A stretch of 64,000 nt of DNA from Streptomyces sp. MMG1121 (GCF_001280015.1 NZ_LGDV01000238.1:124001-188000); one strand, 5' to 3'. Shown: positions 44,520 to 53,168, counted from the first letter of the stretch. Numbers and translations: made by a program. The notes: a model not told the origin generated them from the letters alone.

Positions 44520-44813
44520 ATGGCCAAGGGCTACTGGGCCAGTGTCTACCCCGCCATTTCCGACCCTGAGAGGCTGACTGCCTACAACAAGCTGGCCGGT
44601 ACGGCCGTCCGAGCTGCGGGCGGGCGCCTCCTGTCCCGTGGCGGTCGAGTCGTCGCCCACGAGGCCGGAATCACGCAACGCGTCGTTCTGATCGAGTTCG
44701 ACAGCTTTGAACAGGCGGTCGCGGCATACGAGAGCGAGGCATACCAGAAGGCGCTGGTGGCCCTCCCCGACGGCTTCGAGCGCGACTTCCGCATCGTCGA
44801 AGGCATCGACTGA
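44520..44813 (+). CDS. DUF1330 domain-containing protein
   Basis: A 97-residue intact protein with a strong ribosome site (aggagga) before ATG 44520. The ferredoxin-like dimeric alpha-beta-barrel pattern of DUF1330 is clear: KGYWASVYPAISDPERLTAY, AVRAAGGRLLSRGG, VLIEFDSFEQAVAAYES, YQKAL. The family resembles small ring-acting or heme-degrading barrels, but biochemical roles are mostly unknown. It is one of two cargo genes of the Tn3-type element, and codon use matches the rest of the region. Confidence 0.88.
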   Translation: MAKGYWASVYPAISDPERLTAYNKLAGTAVRAAGGRLLSRGGRVVAHEAGITQRVVLIEFDSFEQAVAAYESEAYQKALVALPDGFERDFRIVEGID

Positions 44814-45170
44814 CCGACGGGCCTGGTACTTCGCCGTCAAAGAGGGCTTCAAGCATTTCTTTAAGGCGCGCGTATCGCTGAGACCTCAGTTTGGGCTCGA
44901 CATGCTGCCACTCGTCGGTGTCGCATAGCCGAACGGGCTGTGGCACCAAGATTGCGCGAACTTTATTGCCGGAGTGGCGAGCTGGGACGTTGGCAGTCCC
45001 GGCGCGCCGGCCGCGATGGCGCTCGTGGACGATCGCTTTCGAACTCCATCGCGAGTTGTGTTCCCGGCTGGCCCTTTGCACTCCGTGCGGAGCGTGGGGT
45101 TTCCGCGCGCTTGTTTCGCGTGCCCATGCGCCGCTGAGGAGAACCAGGGCCGGGCGGCACGCTGGGCAGC
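44814..45170. other. Intergenic inside the Tn3-type element
   Basis: No gene is recognised. The part around 44830-44980 is less GC-rich than its neighbours. Minus-strand frames read KVRAILVPQPVRLCDTDEWQ and similar without a known match; they may be a lost gene. Confidence 0.3.
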
Positions 45171-45530
45171 ATGGCGACACCCGCCATCGAGTCCACGGCG
45201 CTGGGCAGGCGGACTGCGGCCGAGCGCGAAGCGGCGATGCGCCGGTTCGCGGTGCTCCGGCCGCACATCGAGGACGGCCTGCCGCTCACGAGGGCCGCCG
45301 CTGAGGCGGCCATCGCCTGCCGCACCCTCCAGCGGTGGGCCGCCGCCTACCGGGACCGGGGTCTTGCTGGCCCGGTGCGTGCCCGGCGCTCGGATGCCGG
45401 GCGCCGGCGGATGCCAGAGGAGCTCCGGCATCCGGTCGAGGGGCTGGCTCTGCGTCGCCCGGCTCCGCACGTGACATGGGTGCACCGGCGGACCGTCGAG
45501 GTCGCCAAGGACCGCAGCTGGCCGGTGCCT
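45171..45530 (+). pseudogene. Truncated Mu/IS481-type transposase, N-terminal HTH
   Basis: ATG 45171 begins an open frame with RFAVLRPHIEDGLPLTRAAA, then EAAIACRTLQRWAAAYRDRG and LAGPVRARRSDAGRRRMPEE, followed by HVTWVHRRTVEVAKDRSWPV. This is the helix-turn-helix N-terminus of Mu/TniA-like DDE integrases, which are normally 500 residues or more. The frame then runs into unrelated sequence at the resolvase fragment. It looks like a gene cut off by a rearrangement inside the transposon. Confidence 0.55.
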
Positions 45531-45843
45531 ACGTGCTGCGGCCCAGCGACGTCCTCGTCGTCCCCAAGGTCATCCGCGTGGCCAGCAGTCTTCGCCACAG
45601 GCTGAACAGCGATTCAGAAGTGAGAGCACGCGCGACGGCCTCCACGCAGCAGCACAACGCGGACATCACCCGGGACGGCGGCCCGCACTCGACGACAAAC
45701 AGGCAGCACTCGCACACCGGCTCTATGCCACCCGCCACGCCATCACCGAGATCGCCCAGCTCCTCGACGCCAGCCAAGCAACCGTCCGGCACTGCCTCCG
45801 CACCCCCGAGACGCCAGATACCGCTGAAGGTTCGGCGCCGTGA
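45531..45843 (+). pseudogene. Tn3-type serine resolvase remnant
   Basis: Near 45535 the frame reads LRPSDVLVVPKVIRVASS, the central block of serine resolvases (normally DVLVVxKLDRLARS). The C-terminal helix-turn-helix follows in another frame from about 45685: ALDDKQAALAHRLYATRHAI then TEIAQLLDASQATVRHCLRT. The N-terminal catalytic Ser region is missing, so it is inactive. Its place inside the terminal repeats supports the assignment to the transposon's own tnpR. Confidence 0.55.
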
Positions 45844-45921
45844 AGCCCTGAAGGTCACAATCACGGTAGAGGCTCCGTCGCAGTAAATCCGGCTTTTACT
45901 GCGGCAGTTGTGCATACGTCT

Positions 45922-45949
45922 CCACAATCGAGCATCTGCTCGAATGTGG
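45922..45949. terminator. Imperfect 28-base palindrome, probable bidirectional terminator
   Basis: Arms of 13 bases (45922-45934 and 45937-45949) pair at 12 positions around a 2-base centre; the core is TCGAGCA-TC-TGCTCGA. It lies between the convergent ends of the resolvase relic and the dienelactone-hydrolase gene. A res subsite is an alternative reading. Confidence 0.5.
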
Positions 45950-46028
45950 CTCTTCTGTGCGGACTAGAAGGGAGGGAACTGTCAGTGCCCGACGCGAACC
46001 AGGCCTGGCGCCAGCATGTTTGCCTGGG

Positions 46029-46766
46029 TCATACCGCCAGGTCCTCCGTCACGGGCAGGCACTCGGCGAGCAAGTCGACGACGTCGCGCCAGGCTCGCTG
46101 TGCGTGCCGTGGGTGGTAGCCGACGCCGGGACGCACGGTGTGGTCGACCGGCGGGTGGTGGAAGGCGTGCAAGGCGCCGCCGTAGACCACGAGGCGCCAG
46201 TCGACGCCCGCGGCCTGCATCTCAGTGGTGAACGCGTTCCGTTGCGCGGGTGGCATGATCGGGTCTTCCGACCCGACCCCGGCCCACACCGGGCAGCGAA
46301 TGCGCGCCGCCTCGCCCGGTCGGCCCGTGGTCAATGCGTTGACTGTCCCGATCGCGCGCAGGTTGACGCCGTCGCGCCCGAGTTCCAGTCCGACGGCGCC
46401 CCCGGTGCCGTAGCCGACGGCGGCGATCCGGTCGGGGTCGGTCCGCGGTTCGGCGCGCAACACGTCGAGCGCCGCATGGCCGATGCCCCGCATCCGGTCG
46501 GGATCAGCGAGCAGCGGCATGCAACGGGCCAGCATCTCCTCGGGTTCACCCAAATAGCGCCCGCCGTGAAGGTCGAAGGCCAGCGCTACATATCCCAGCT
46601 CGGCGAGAGCATCGGCTCGGCGGCGCTCGACGTCGCTGAGCCCCATCCCCTCAGGCCCGACCAGGACCGCGGGCCGGCGGTCGACACCGGCCGGGAGCGC
46701 GAGGTGCCCGACCATCGTCAAACCGTCGGCCGGATAATCGACCGTACGCGTCGAAATCGTTGTCAT
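46029..46766 (-). CDS. Dienelactone hydrolase family protein, nucleophile missing
   Basis: A 245-residue alpha/beta hydrolase of the dienelactone hydrolase family. The acid-side Glu (GPEGMGL, Glu39), the Asp in GSEDPIMP (Asp168) and the His in ALHAFHHP (His200) are in place, but the nucleophile elbow, normally GYCxGG, reads GYGTGG, so the Cys is Gly120. A TGC-to-GGC change explains it. Without the nucleophile, hydrolysis is doubtful; the protein may bind ligand only or be decaying. It is cargo of the Tn3-type element with an intact frame. A perfect palindrome lies 39 bases upstream. Confidence 0.85.
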   Translation of the reverse strand: MTTISTRTVDYPADGLTMVGHLALPAGVDRRPAVLVGPEGMGLSDVERRRADALAELGYVALAFDLHGGRYLGEPEEMLARCMPLLADPDRMRGIGHAALDVLRAEPRTDPDRIAAVGYGTGGAVGLELGRDGVNLRAIGTVNALTTGRPGEAARIRCPVWAGVGSEDPIMPPAQRNAFTTEMQAAGVDWRLVVYGGALHAFHHPPVDHTVRPGVGYHPRHAQRAWRDVVDLLAECLPVTEDLAV

Positions 46767-46804
46767 GAGACTGGACTGTAGTGATCATCGAGCCCGGTCC
46801 GGCC

Positions 46805-46829
46805 GGTGTTCTGCCGCTGGCAGAACACC
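46805..46829. promoter_or_regulatory. Perfect 11-base inverted repeat upstream of the dienelactone hydrolase gene
   Basis: GGTGTTCTGCC (46805-46815) and its complement GGCAGAACACC (46819-46829) surround a 3-base centre. Its distance from the start codon at 46766 fits an operator; a hairpin in the 5' leader is the alternative. Confidence 0.5.
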
Positions 46830-46998
46830 CCGGGTGTCCCTCCGAAATACGGCGATGGCTCACAAGAACCGTCACAAACCCCGTTCCCACGGTAGCGCTA
46901 TCGGATCACTCGGCCAGGCCACGGTGTTGGAGGCTGACCCTCGCGGCAGGATTCTGGAGTATCCCGGCCCGCTCCTGTGAAGGGCGTCACCAGCTGGT

Positions 46999-48118
46999 TC
47001 ACCTCACGGTGCAGGCGGCCTGGCCGAGACCAGAGGCGGTCAGGTCTTGGTCGCGCAGCGGGGTGAAGTCGACGTCGAGTTTCGGGTCGTACGCGTCGGG
47101 CTGGATGCCGAGTTCGTGTGTGGAGTACCCGCCGAACCGGTTGATGTGCTCGGTCAGATAGGGCGAGATGTGCGCCAGGTCTTCCGGGTCGATCTCCCAT
47201 CCCTCCTCCAGCAGCTGCCGCACGACCTCCGCGGTGTCCAGGGCGTTGTGGAAGACCACCGCGTTCGTGAGCAGCGCGTTGAACTTCATCGCCTTCTCTT
47301 GCTCGATGGGGTCGTTGTCGGCGATGACGCCGCGGTTGCCGAAGCCGATCCACTGGGAGAACCGGGTTGAACGACTCCACCTTGTTGGTTGCCGCCGTCA
47401 CCCGCCGGCGCAGCGGCGCGCCCGAGAGGTAGCGCAGCAGCTGGACGGTGCGGATCACGCGGCCGACCTCGCGGAAGGCGGCGTAGGTGGCGTTCTTCCG
47501 CGACCCGGAGCACAGTCGCTTGAGCAGCGTGGAGGAGGAGATGGTGCCCTCGCGTACGGAGACGGCCACGCGCATCAGGTGGCGGAACTGGGCCTCGATC
47601 AGGTCGAGGTCGATTGTGTGCTTGCCCGGCTCGCCGAACAGGGCGTCGATGTGCACGTACTCCGTCTGCTGGGAAGGCCGGTAGAAGGTCAGTTCCTTCC
47701 AGTTCCTGATCCTGGGCATCAGGTCGAAGCCCAGCAGGTGGGCGAGCGCAAAGACAGCGAAACTCTGGCCCTGTGTGTCCGCGTGGACCGTATGTCACGC
47801 CGGCCTGCTTGCGGACCAGGCCCCGGTGATGGTGGCGGTCCGCTCCGCCCGGTACACCAGCAGCGTGCCCTCAGGCAGCTCCACTGCCCGCCGGACGAAG
47901 TCCACCACCATCTCCGGGACGTCCTCCAGCGCCGGAAAACACCCCATACGCCGGTACGACTTCAGCATCAGCAGCAGCGCCAACAGATGCTCATCGCAGT
48001 CCGTCGCATCAGCCGCCCACTGAAGCTCATCGCGGCTCGGCGAGAAGAAGAGATGCAGCTCGTGCGCGGTGATCAGCCGCTTGAACCGCGGATACGCGGT
48101 CCTCTCGATCGATGTCAC
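46999..48118 (-). pseudogene. Tn3-family transposase, internally deleted and frameshifted
   Basis: The 5' piece (48118 to 47795) reads TSIERTAYPRFKRLITAHEL and LLALLLMLKSYRRMGCFPAL, the DUF4158 N-terminal domain. It is joined to the C-terminal half by deletion of the middle: VHADTQGQSFAVFALAHLLG then FDLMPRIRNWKELTFYRPSQ and FREVGRVIRTVQLLRYLS. A further one-base shift near 47370 leads to MKFNALLTNAVVFHNALDTA and INRFGGYSTHELGI to the stop at 46999. A full Tn3 transposase has about 1000 residues; under 400 remain. It lies next to the right terminal repeat, in the position expected for tnpA. Confidence 0.85.
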
Positions 48119-48190
48119 CCCCCAGGCCCCAGATGACGTCAACATCACCACCAACGACGCTGGGCCGAATGGGTGACGGGCCGGGACGCT

Positions 48191-48244
48191 CAGGACTTCA
48201 AGATCGACTCATTGCCCCTTTGACGCGTATCTCGGTCAGACCCC
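48191..48244 (-). repeat. Right terminal inverted repeat of the Tn3-type element
   Basis: It ends with the outer tip GTCAGACCCC at 48244 and matches the complement of 43872-43925 at 47 of 54 positions. The decayed transposase gene begins 73 bases inward. Confidence 0.8.
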
Positions 48245-48599
48245 GTCGGGCCCGTAGCCTGCACCTCACGGCCAGCAGGCCACGACCGGCACACACAGGA
48301 CTGCTGGGGCGGGCGGGGCGGCACGCAGCGCCTGCCGACGGCCCGGGGAGACACGACGCGCATGACTCTGCGTACGGTCCGGGTCCGTCTGCACCGCACT
48401 TCCCGACCTCACCCGCAACCGCACGCGGACGGCCCGGAGCTGTACCCGCACGCGACGTGGACCGGACTGACCGTGTGTCGGTCCTCTCGCAGGTCCACCG
48501 GCGGCGGGCCCTCGCCGAGCTGACCGACGGTCAGCGGCTCCGTGGAACTTGGTGACACGTGTGACAGATGCGACAGGGCTGACACTTTGTCGGCCTGCG
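48245..48599. other. Intergenic, no gene seen
   Basis: This lies between the transposon end and the 3' end of the TetR gene. It contains several TGACA/TGTCA half-sites near 48550-48590 (for example gacacgtgtgacag) resembling the operator motif upstream of the TetR gene, but not in the same paired arrangement. Confidence 0.35.
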
Positions 48600-49244
48600 T
48601 CACTCCCCGCCACTGCGCAGTACGGCGAAGGCCTCGTGCAGGAGCCCCGCGAAGTCCTCGACCGAGGGAGGCGGATCGGCCGGCGCGTCATCGCGGGTCG
48701 TGAACGCGATGAGCGCGCCACGCACGGCGGCGACCGAAGCGCGGGCGAGGACGGAGGCGCGCAGGGCTCGCGTCCGGGTCGGCTCGTTGGGCGACTGGCG
48801 CGCGAGGCGGTCGCCGATGACATCGGCGATGCCGTCCTCGAAGCCGGCGAGCACACTGCCGCGCCGCGCGCCGGTGGACATGGCGCGCGGCGGCACGCCG
48901 ACGAAGAGGATGCCGAGGCCCCCGTCGAGGCGCCCGGCGGCGGCGAGCAACCCGCCCAGCACGGCGGGATACGGGGGCTCGTCCGCGGGGCGGCGGGCGA
49001 TCTCCTCCTTGAGCAGCGGTACGAAGTCGAGGATCTCGGCGAAGACCAGGTCCTCCTTCGACGGGAAGTAGCGGAAGAAGGTGCGTTCGGTCACACCGGC
49101 CGCGGCGGCGATGTCCTTGACCGTCGTCTCCTGATAGCCGCGCTCCGCGAACATCCGGGCGGCCGAACGGAGCAGGCCCCGGCGGGTGGCCGCCTTTTTC
49201 CGGTCCCGTCTGCCCATCTCCTGCACGTCGTCTGAGTCCTGCAT
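48600..49244 (-). CDS. TetR/AcrR family regulator of the MMPL locus
   Basis: About 214 residues. The DNA-binding part (RRDRKKAATRRGLLRSAARM, then FAERGYQETTVKDIAAAAGV, TERTFFRYFPSKEDL) is typical of TetR repressors; the C-terminal domain is variable. I use ATG 49244; ATG 49217 is possible and the frame is open to 49316. It is divergent from the DUF2993 and MMPL genes, and two palindromic operators lie in the gap. It is probably an autoregulated repressor of the export operon, relieved by a ligand. Confidence 0.85.
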   Translation of the reverse strand: MQDSDDVQEMGRRDRKKAATRRGLLRSAARMFAERGYQETTVKDIAAAAGVTERTFFRYFPSKEDLVFAEILDFVPLLKEEIARRPADEPPYPAVLGGLLAAAGRLDGGLGILFVGVPPRAMSTGARRGSVLAGFEDGIADVIGDRLARQSPNEPTRTRALRASVLARASVAAVRGALIAFTTRDDAPADPPPSVEDFAGLLHEAFAVLRSGGE

Positions 49245-49326
49245 GTTCTGTACGGCCCGCTCCTCCACCACCCGTTCATCCTGACACGTCGTTCGCCCCG
49301 GCTCCGCATGCCGCACCCATGGAAAG

Positions 49327-49366
49327 TGTCAGCCATGACAGTTTGTGTATCGTGTCAGTCATGACA
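49327..49366. promoter_or_regulatory. Two palindromic operators TGTCA-N4-TGACA
   Basis: TGTCAGCCATGACA (49327-49340) and TGTCAGTCATGACA (49353-49366) are 26 bases apart centre to centre. The second covers the start codon of the DUF2993 gene (49361). The repressor encoded at 48600-49244 is the natural candidate to bind here. Confidence 0.7.
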
Positions 49367-50065
49367 TTTTCCGGCCGGATCCTCTCCAGGCTGCGCCCGC
49401 GACGGCGTACGGCACTCGTCCTGGCCACCGTCCTCGCCCTGACCGCCCTGGTCGGTACGACGGAAACGTTGGTCCGGCATCTGATCGCCGAACGGATCGC
49501 GACCGTGGCCGGCAAGCGCCTCGGCACCACCCCTGGCGTCGGGCTGGGCGCCACGCCCGCGCTGTGGCAGCTGGCACGGGGCACCTTCCCGGACGTCGAG
49601 CTGACGGCGGACGGGGTGTCCGCACGGCACATGACCGGCCTCGCCGTCGACGCCCACCTGCGTCAGGTGCGCCGAAGCGGGAGGGGAGGCGTGGTCGGTT
49701 CGTCCAGCGTGATCGTCACCGTCGACTCCGTGTCCCTGGCTGACGCCGGCGGGAGCCGTCTGAACAACGTGGTGGTCCCCGATCCCTCGGACGGACGGCT
49801 GGTCGTGCACATCGGCCGTGCCGGTGCCCTGGCCATCCCCGTCACTCCTGTCCTGGCCGACCGGACGATCCACGTCACACCCGGCAGACCCACGTTCGCC
49901 GGCAGCCCCCTCCCCGATGACCTGGCGAAGAAGATCACGGCCAGGGTCTCCCGCACCGTCTCCCTGACCGGCCTCCCGCTGGATCTGCGGCCGCGTCGGC
50001 TCACGGTCACCGACACCGGCCTTCGGCTCACCCTGAGCGGCGGCCACGCCGCGTTCCGCACCTGA
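49361..50065 (+). CDS. DUF2993 domain-containing membrane-anchored protein
   Basis: About 234 residues. A single N-terminal membrane anchor (RRRTALVLATVLALTALVGT) precedes a DUF2993 domain, seen as VRHLIAERIATVAGKRLGTT, FPDVELTADGVSARHMTGLA, and LPLDLRPRRLTVTDTGLRLT. DUF2993 proteins are surface lipid-binding-like proteins of actinobacteria. ATG 49361 lies within an operator and lacks a ribosome site, which suggests a leaderless transcript; no other start fits better. It precedes the MMPL transporter by 79 bases and is likely in its operon. Confidence 0.8.
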   Translation: MTFSGRILSRLRPRRRTALVLATVLALTALVGTTETLVRHLIAERIATVAGKRLGTTPGVGLGATPALWQLARGTFPDVELTADGVSARHMTGLAVDAHLRQVRRSGRGGVVGSSSVIVTVDSVSLADAGGSRLNNVVVPDPSDGRLVVHIGRAGALAIPVTPVLADRTIHVTPGRPTFAGSPLPDDLAKKITARVSRTVSLTGLPLDLRPRRLTVTDTGLRLTLSGGHAAFRT

Positions 50066-50144
50066 CCCCGCGCTGCCCGGCCCCGTACGCGGGTTCCCGC
50101 GTGCCGCCCAACCCCGCAAGTCACCCTCAAGGAGCACGTTTTCG

Positions 50145-52397
50145 ATGGCTTCCCTCCTCTACCGGCTCGGCCGCGGTGCCTTTCGGCACCGCCGGGCGGT
50201 GCTGGCCGCCTGGCTGCTGATACTGACCGCGGTCGTCACCTGCGTGATCACATTCGGCGGCACGACCAACGACGAGTTCACCGTCCCGGGCTCACCGGCC
50301 CAGACCGCCATGGACACCCTCAAGAAGGAGCTGCCCTCGGCGGCCGGGACCAGCGCCCAGATCGTCTTCGTCGCCCCCAAGGGCCACACGATCACCGAAC
50401 CGCAGTACGCCGAGGCGGTCAGTGTCACCATGGCGAAGGCCGACAACGCTCCGCAGGTCGTCGGCGTGACCGACCCGGTGCAGAGCAAGGTCATGTCGCC
50501 GGACCGCACCGCCGCACTCGGCCAGGTCCGGTACCAGGTCAGCCGCGCCGACCTGCACGACGACAGCCTCACCTCGCTGGAGAAGACGACCCGGCCCGCA
50601 CAGGACGCCGGGCTCACGGTCGAGGTCGGCGGATCTGCGTACGGCAGCAGCAAGAGCACCGGCCACACCAAGGAACTCATGGGCATGGCCGTCGCCCTCG
50701 TCATCCTCACGATCACATTCGGCTCGCTGTTCGCGGCCGGCATGCCGCTGCTGACGGCGATCACGGGCGTTGCCGTCACCCTGCTGGGCCTGTCCGCGCT
50801 CACCGGCGTGCTGACCATCTCCAGCACCGCCCCGTCCCTGGCCTCGATGCTGGGCCTCGCGGTCGGCATCGACTACGCCCTGTTCATCCTCTCCCGCCAC
50901 CGCTCCCAGCTCGCCACCGGTATGGACACCGAGGAGTCCGCCGCCCGGGCCACCGCCACGGCGGGCAGCGCGGTCGTCTTCGCCGGCCTGACCGTGATCA
51001 TCGCGCTGTGCGGGCTGGCCGTGGTCCGCATCCCGTTCCTCACCGTCATGGGCGTCGGCGGTGCAGCAGCCGTACTGATCGCCGTCGGCGTCTCCACCAC
51101 GCTGCTACCCGCGCTGATGGGCTTCGCCGGTGAACGGCTGCGTCCGAAACCGGGCTCGCGCGCCACCCGCCGCGAGCAGGCCGCCCACGGCGGCGGACAC
51201 GGCGGGCGCGGGACGATGGGCGAACGCTGGGGCAGGATCGCCATCCGCCGCCCTCTGCTCACGCTGCTCGCCGTCCTCATCGGCCTGCTCGCGGTCGCAG
51301 TCCCGGCCCGCAGCCTCCAACTGGCCCTGCCCGACAACGGTTCCGCCCCTACGGGCAGCAGCCAGCGGCAGGCGTACGACACCGTCTCCGACAAGTTCGG
51401 GCCCGGCTTCAACGGCCCGCTGCTCGTCCACGCCGACACCTCCCGTGCCGCGAACCCGCAAGCGGCCACCGCCACGCTCGTCAAGGATCTGAAGGCCGCC
51501 GACGGCGTCGCTGCCGTCGGCAAGCCGCAGGTCATCGAGCACGGGAACGCGTCCGTCATCCAGGTGGTGCCGAAGACCGGGCCCTCGGACCAGAAGACGA
51601 AGGACCTCGTACAGCACATCCGCGACGAGGCACCCACCTGGCAGAAGCAGACCCGGGCCCAAGTCTCGGTGACCGGTACGACCGCCGTGAACATCGACGT
51701 CTCCGACCGGCTGGCGAGCTCTCTGATCCCCTTCGCGCTCGTCGTCGTCGGCCTGTCGCTGCTGCTGTTGCTGCTGGTCTTCCGCTCGGTGATCGTCCCG
51801 TTGAAGGCCAGCCTGGGCTTCCTGCTGTCGGTGGCCGCCACCTTCGGCGTCGTCGTGGCCGTCTTCCAGTGGGGCTGGTTCGCGAGCGCGCTCGGCGTGG
51901 CCGGGACCGGGCCGGTCGTCAGCATCCTGCCCATCCTGGTGATGGCCGTGCTGTTCGGACTCGCCATGGACTACGAGGTGTTCATGGTCAGCCGCATGCG
52001 CGAGGCACACGTCCATGGCGCCGCACCGCGAGAGGCCGTCCTGGCCGGCTCGCGCCACGCCTCCCGCGTGGTCACCGCCGCCGCCCTCATCATGTTCGCG
52101 GTGTTCGCGAGCTTCGTCCCCGGCGGCAGCACCATGCTCAAGCCGATCGCCTTCGCCCTCGCCGTCGGAGTCTTCATCGACGCCTTCCTGGTCCGTATGA
52201 CGCTCGTCCCCGCGGTCCTCGCACTAGTGGGCCGGGCGGGCTGGTGGCTGCCGAAGTGGCTGGACCGTCTGCTGCCCGACCTCGACATCGAGGGCGAACG
52301 GCTGGCGGCAGATCGGCAGAAGGACGGCACGGACGGGGACGTTCGTCCTGGTCCGCCTGTCCCGGTCGGCAGGGCCTTCCCGGAGGACCCGCACTGA
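50145..52397 (+). CDS. MMPL family RND transporter
   Basis: A 750-residue membrane exporter. Two repeats of an extracytoplasmic domain followed by a membrane bundle are visible: TM1 (AVLAAWLLILTAVVTCVITF), then helices around residues 185-340, with GLAVGIDYALFILSRHR carrying the Asp-Tyr pair of the proton relay, and a second set with LFGLAMDYEVFMVSRMREAH. The C-terminus is short and charged. MMPL proteins export lipids or hydrophobic compounds using proton force. A good ribosome site (aaggag) precedes ATG 50145. Control by the adjacent TetR protein is likely. Confidence 0.9.
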   Translation: MASLLYRLGRGAFRHRRAVLAAWLLILTAVVTCVITFGGTTNDEFTVPGSPAQTAMDTLKKELPSAAGTSAQIVFVAPKGHTITEPQYAEAVSVTMAKADNAPQVVGVTDPVQSKVMSPDRTAALGQVRYQVSRADLHDDSLTSLEKTTRPAQDAGLTVEVGGSAYGSSKSTGHTKELMGMAVALVILTITFGSLFAAGMPLLTAITGVAVTLLGLSALTGVLTISSTAPSLASMLGLAVGIDYALFILSRHRSQLATGMDTEESAARATATAGSAVVFAGLTVIIALCGLAVVRIPFLTVMGVGGAAAVLIAVGVSTTLLPALMGFAGERLRPKPGSRATRREQAAHGGGHGGRGTMGERWGRIAIRRPLLTLLAVLIGLLAVAVPARSLQLALPDNGSAPTGSSQRQAYDTVSDKFGPGFNGPLLVHADTSRAANPQAATATLVKDLKAADGVAAVGKPQVIEHGNASVIQVVPKTGPSDQKTKDLVQHIRDEAPTWQKQTRAQVSVTGTTAVNIDVSDRLASSLIPFALVVVGLSLLLLLLVFRSVIVPLKASLGFLLSVAATFGVVVAVFQWGWFASALGVAGTGPVVSILPILVMAVLFGLAMDYEVFMVSRMREAHVHGAAPREAVLAGSRHASRVVTAAALIMFAVFASFVPGGSTMLKPIAFALAVGVFIDAFLVRMTLVPAVLALVGRAGWWLPKWLDRLLPDLDIEGERLAADRQKDGTDGDVRPGPPVPVGRAFPEDPH

Positions 52398-52750
52398 CAG
52401 AACGGCCGGCACTGAGCCGACCGGAGGCCGTGACCGTCACCCGGTCACGGACTCCGCTGTTTTCGGCACATGCTTGACGAGTTGGGACGGATGCCAACCT
52501 CAACCTCACCGGCTCGTCGCCGACCCGGCACGGGGCATCGCTGGTTCCCCTGACTGTGCCGTGACGCCCAACGGCGACCGCCCCGCCCTCACGGTGGGGC
52601 GGACGTCCCGCAGGAGGGGCAGGGCGGGCTTGGCCAGGGGCGATCCGAACAGGGCGTGGACACAGGTTCGTCATCCCGGTTCGAGTGAAGTGACGGTTGG
52701 CCGGAGACCGCGCTGGGCAGTCCGGAGGTGTCTGAGCACGTACCTGCCCC
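52398..52750. other. Intergenic, no gene seen
   Basis: The stretch after the MMPL gene has no recognisable gene or strong hairpin. It probably holds the promoter of the next secreted-protein gene. Confidence 0.4.
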
Positions 52751-53119
52751 GTGAGGATTCCACCTTGGCCGGTCCGCGCGTCATCGCCCACCGCTGCCGT
52801 CTCCGCCCTGGCACTGCTCCTCGCCATTCCCGGCTCCGCCTCCGCCAACGCGGACGGAAATTTCTACTACCGCTACAAAGATGCGAACGGTGCGGAGCAC
52901 AGCGTCACCGTGACCAGCCCACCGGACGGCCGTTGCTACGAGGTCCCCGAAGTGGGGAACGGGACGACCACAGCGGCCTATACACCCGACAACGCTACTG
53001 ACGTGGAGATCAAGGTCTACGACAAAGCCCACTGCCGAGGCAACAAGTTCATCGTGGGCGAGAACAAATCCCTGCCGGGCCGGAAGTTCGTCGCCTTCTA
53101 TGTCAATGTCAGCCCGTAA
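52751..53119 (+). CDS. Small secreted protein, beta/gamma-crystallin-like
   Basis: About 122 residues with a signal peptide (TAAVSALALLLAIPGSASA). The mature 90 residues include two Cys (GRCYEV, KAHCRGNKFI) and the pattern VKVYDKAHCxGxKFIVGENK ... FVAFYVNV, which recalls beta/gamma-crystallin-like folds common in Streptomyces exoproteins. GTG 52751 is the only start before the signal but lacks a clear ribosome site, so the start is uncertain. A perfect 42-base palindrome follows 8 bases after the stop. Confidence 0.65.
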   Translation: MRIPPWPVRASSPTAAVSALALLLAIPGSASANADGNFYYRYKDANGAEHSVTVTSPPDGRCYEVPEVGNGTTTAAYTPDNATDVEIKVYDKAHCRGNKFIVGENKSLPGRKFVAFYVNVSP

Positions 53120-53126
53120 TGCCCCC

Positions 53127-53168
53127 GGTGCCCTGGTGTGGTCCCGGCCGGGACCACACCAGGGCACC
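53127..53168. terminator. 42-base perfect palindrome terminator
   Basis: The left 21 bases (53127-53147) and right 21 bases (53148-53168) are exact reverse complements; the core is TGGTCCCGG-CCGGGACCA. It begins 8 bases after the stop codon of the secreted-protein gene. As a transcript it would fold into a very stable stem. A replication or protein-binding role is less likely. Confidence 0.8.

Larger units (their letters stand above)
43872..48244. mobile_element. Decayed Tn3-family transposon
   Basis: Terminal repeats of 54 bases begin GGGGTCTGAC at the left (43872) and end GTCAGACCCC at the right (48244); 47 of 54 positions match in inverted orientation, with only one mismatch in the first 33. 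Bases outside are gtcga (left) and gtcgg (right), fitting a 5-base target duplication with one change. Inside lie relics of the Tn3-type transposase (46999-48118) and a serine resolvase, plus a broken tyrosine recombinase, a DUF1330 gene and a dienelactone-hydrolase homologue. The transposase is broken, so the unit cannot move by itself. Confidence 0.8.

Noticed and set aside
44671..45180. 169-codon minus-strand frame in the transposon
   Set aside because: The part opposite the DUF1330 gene is antisense; the remainder matches nothing I recognise.
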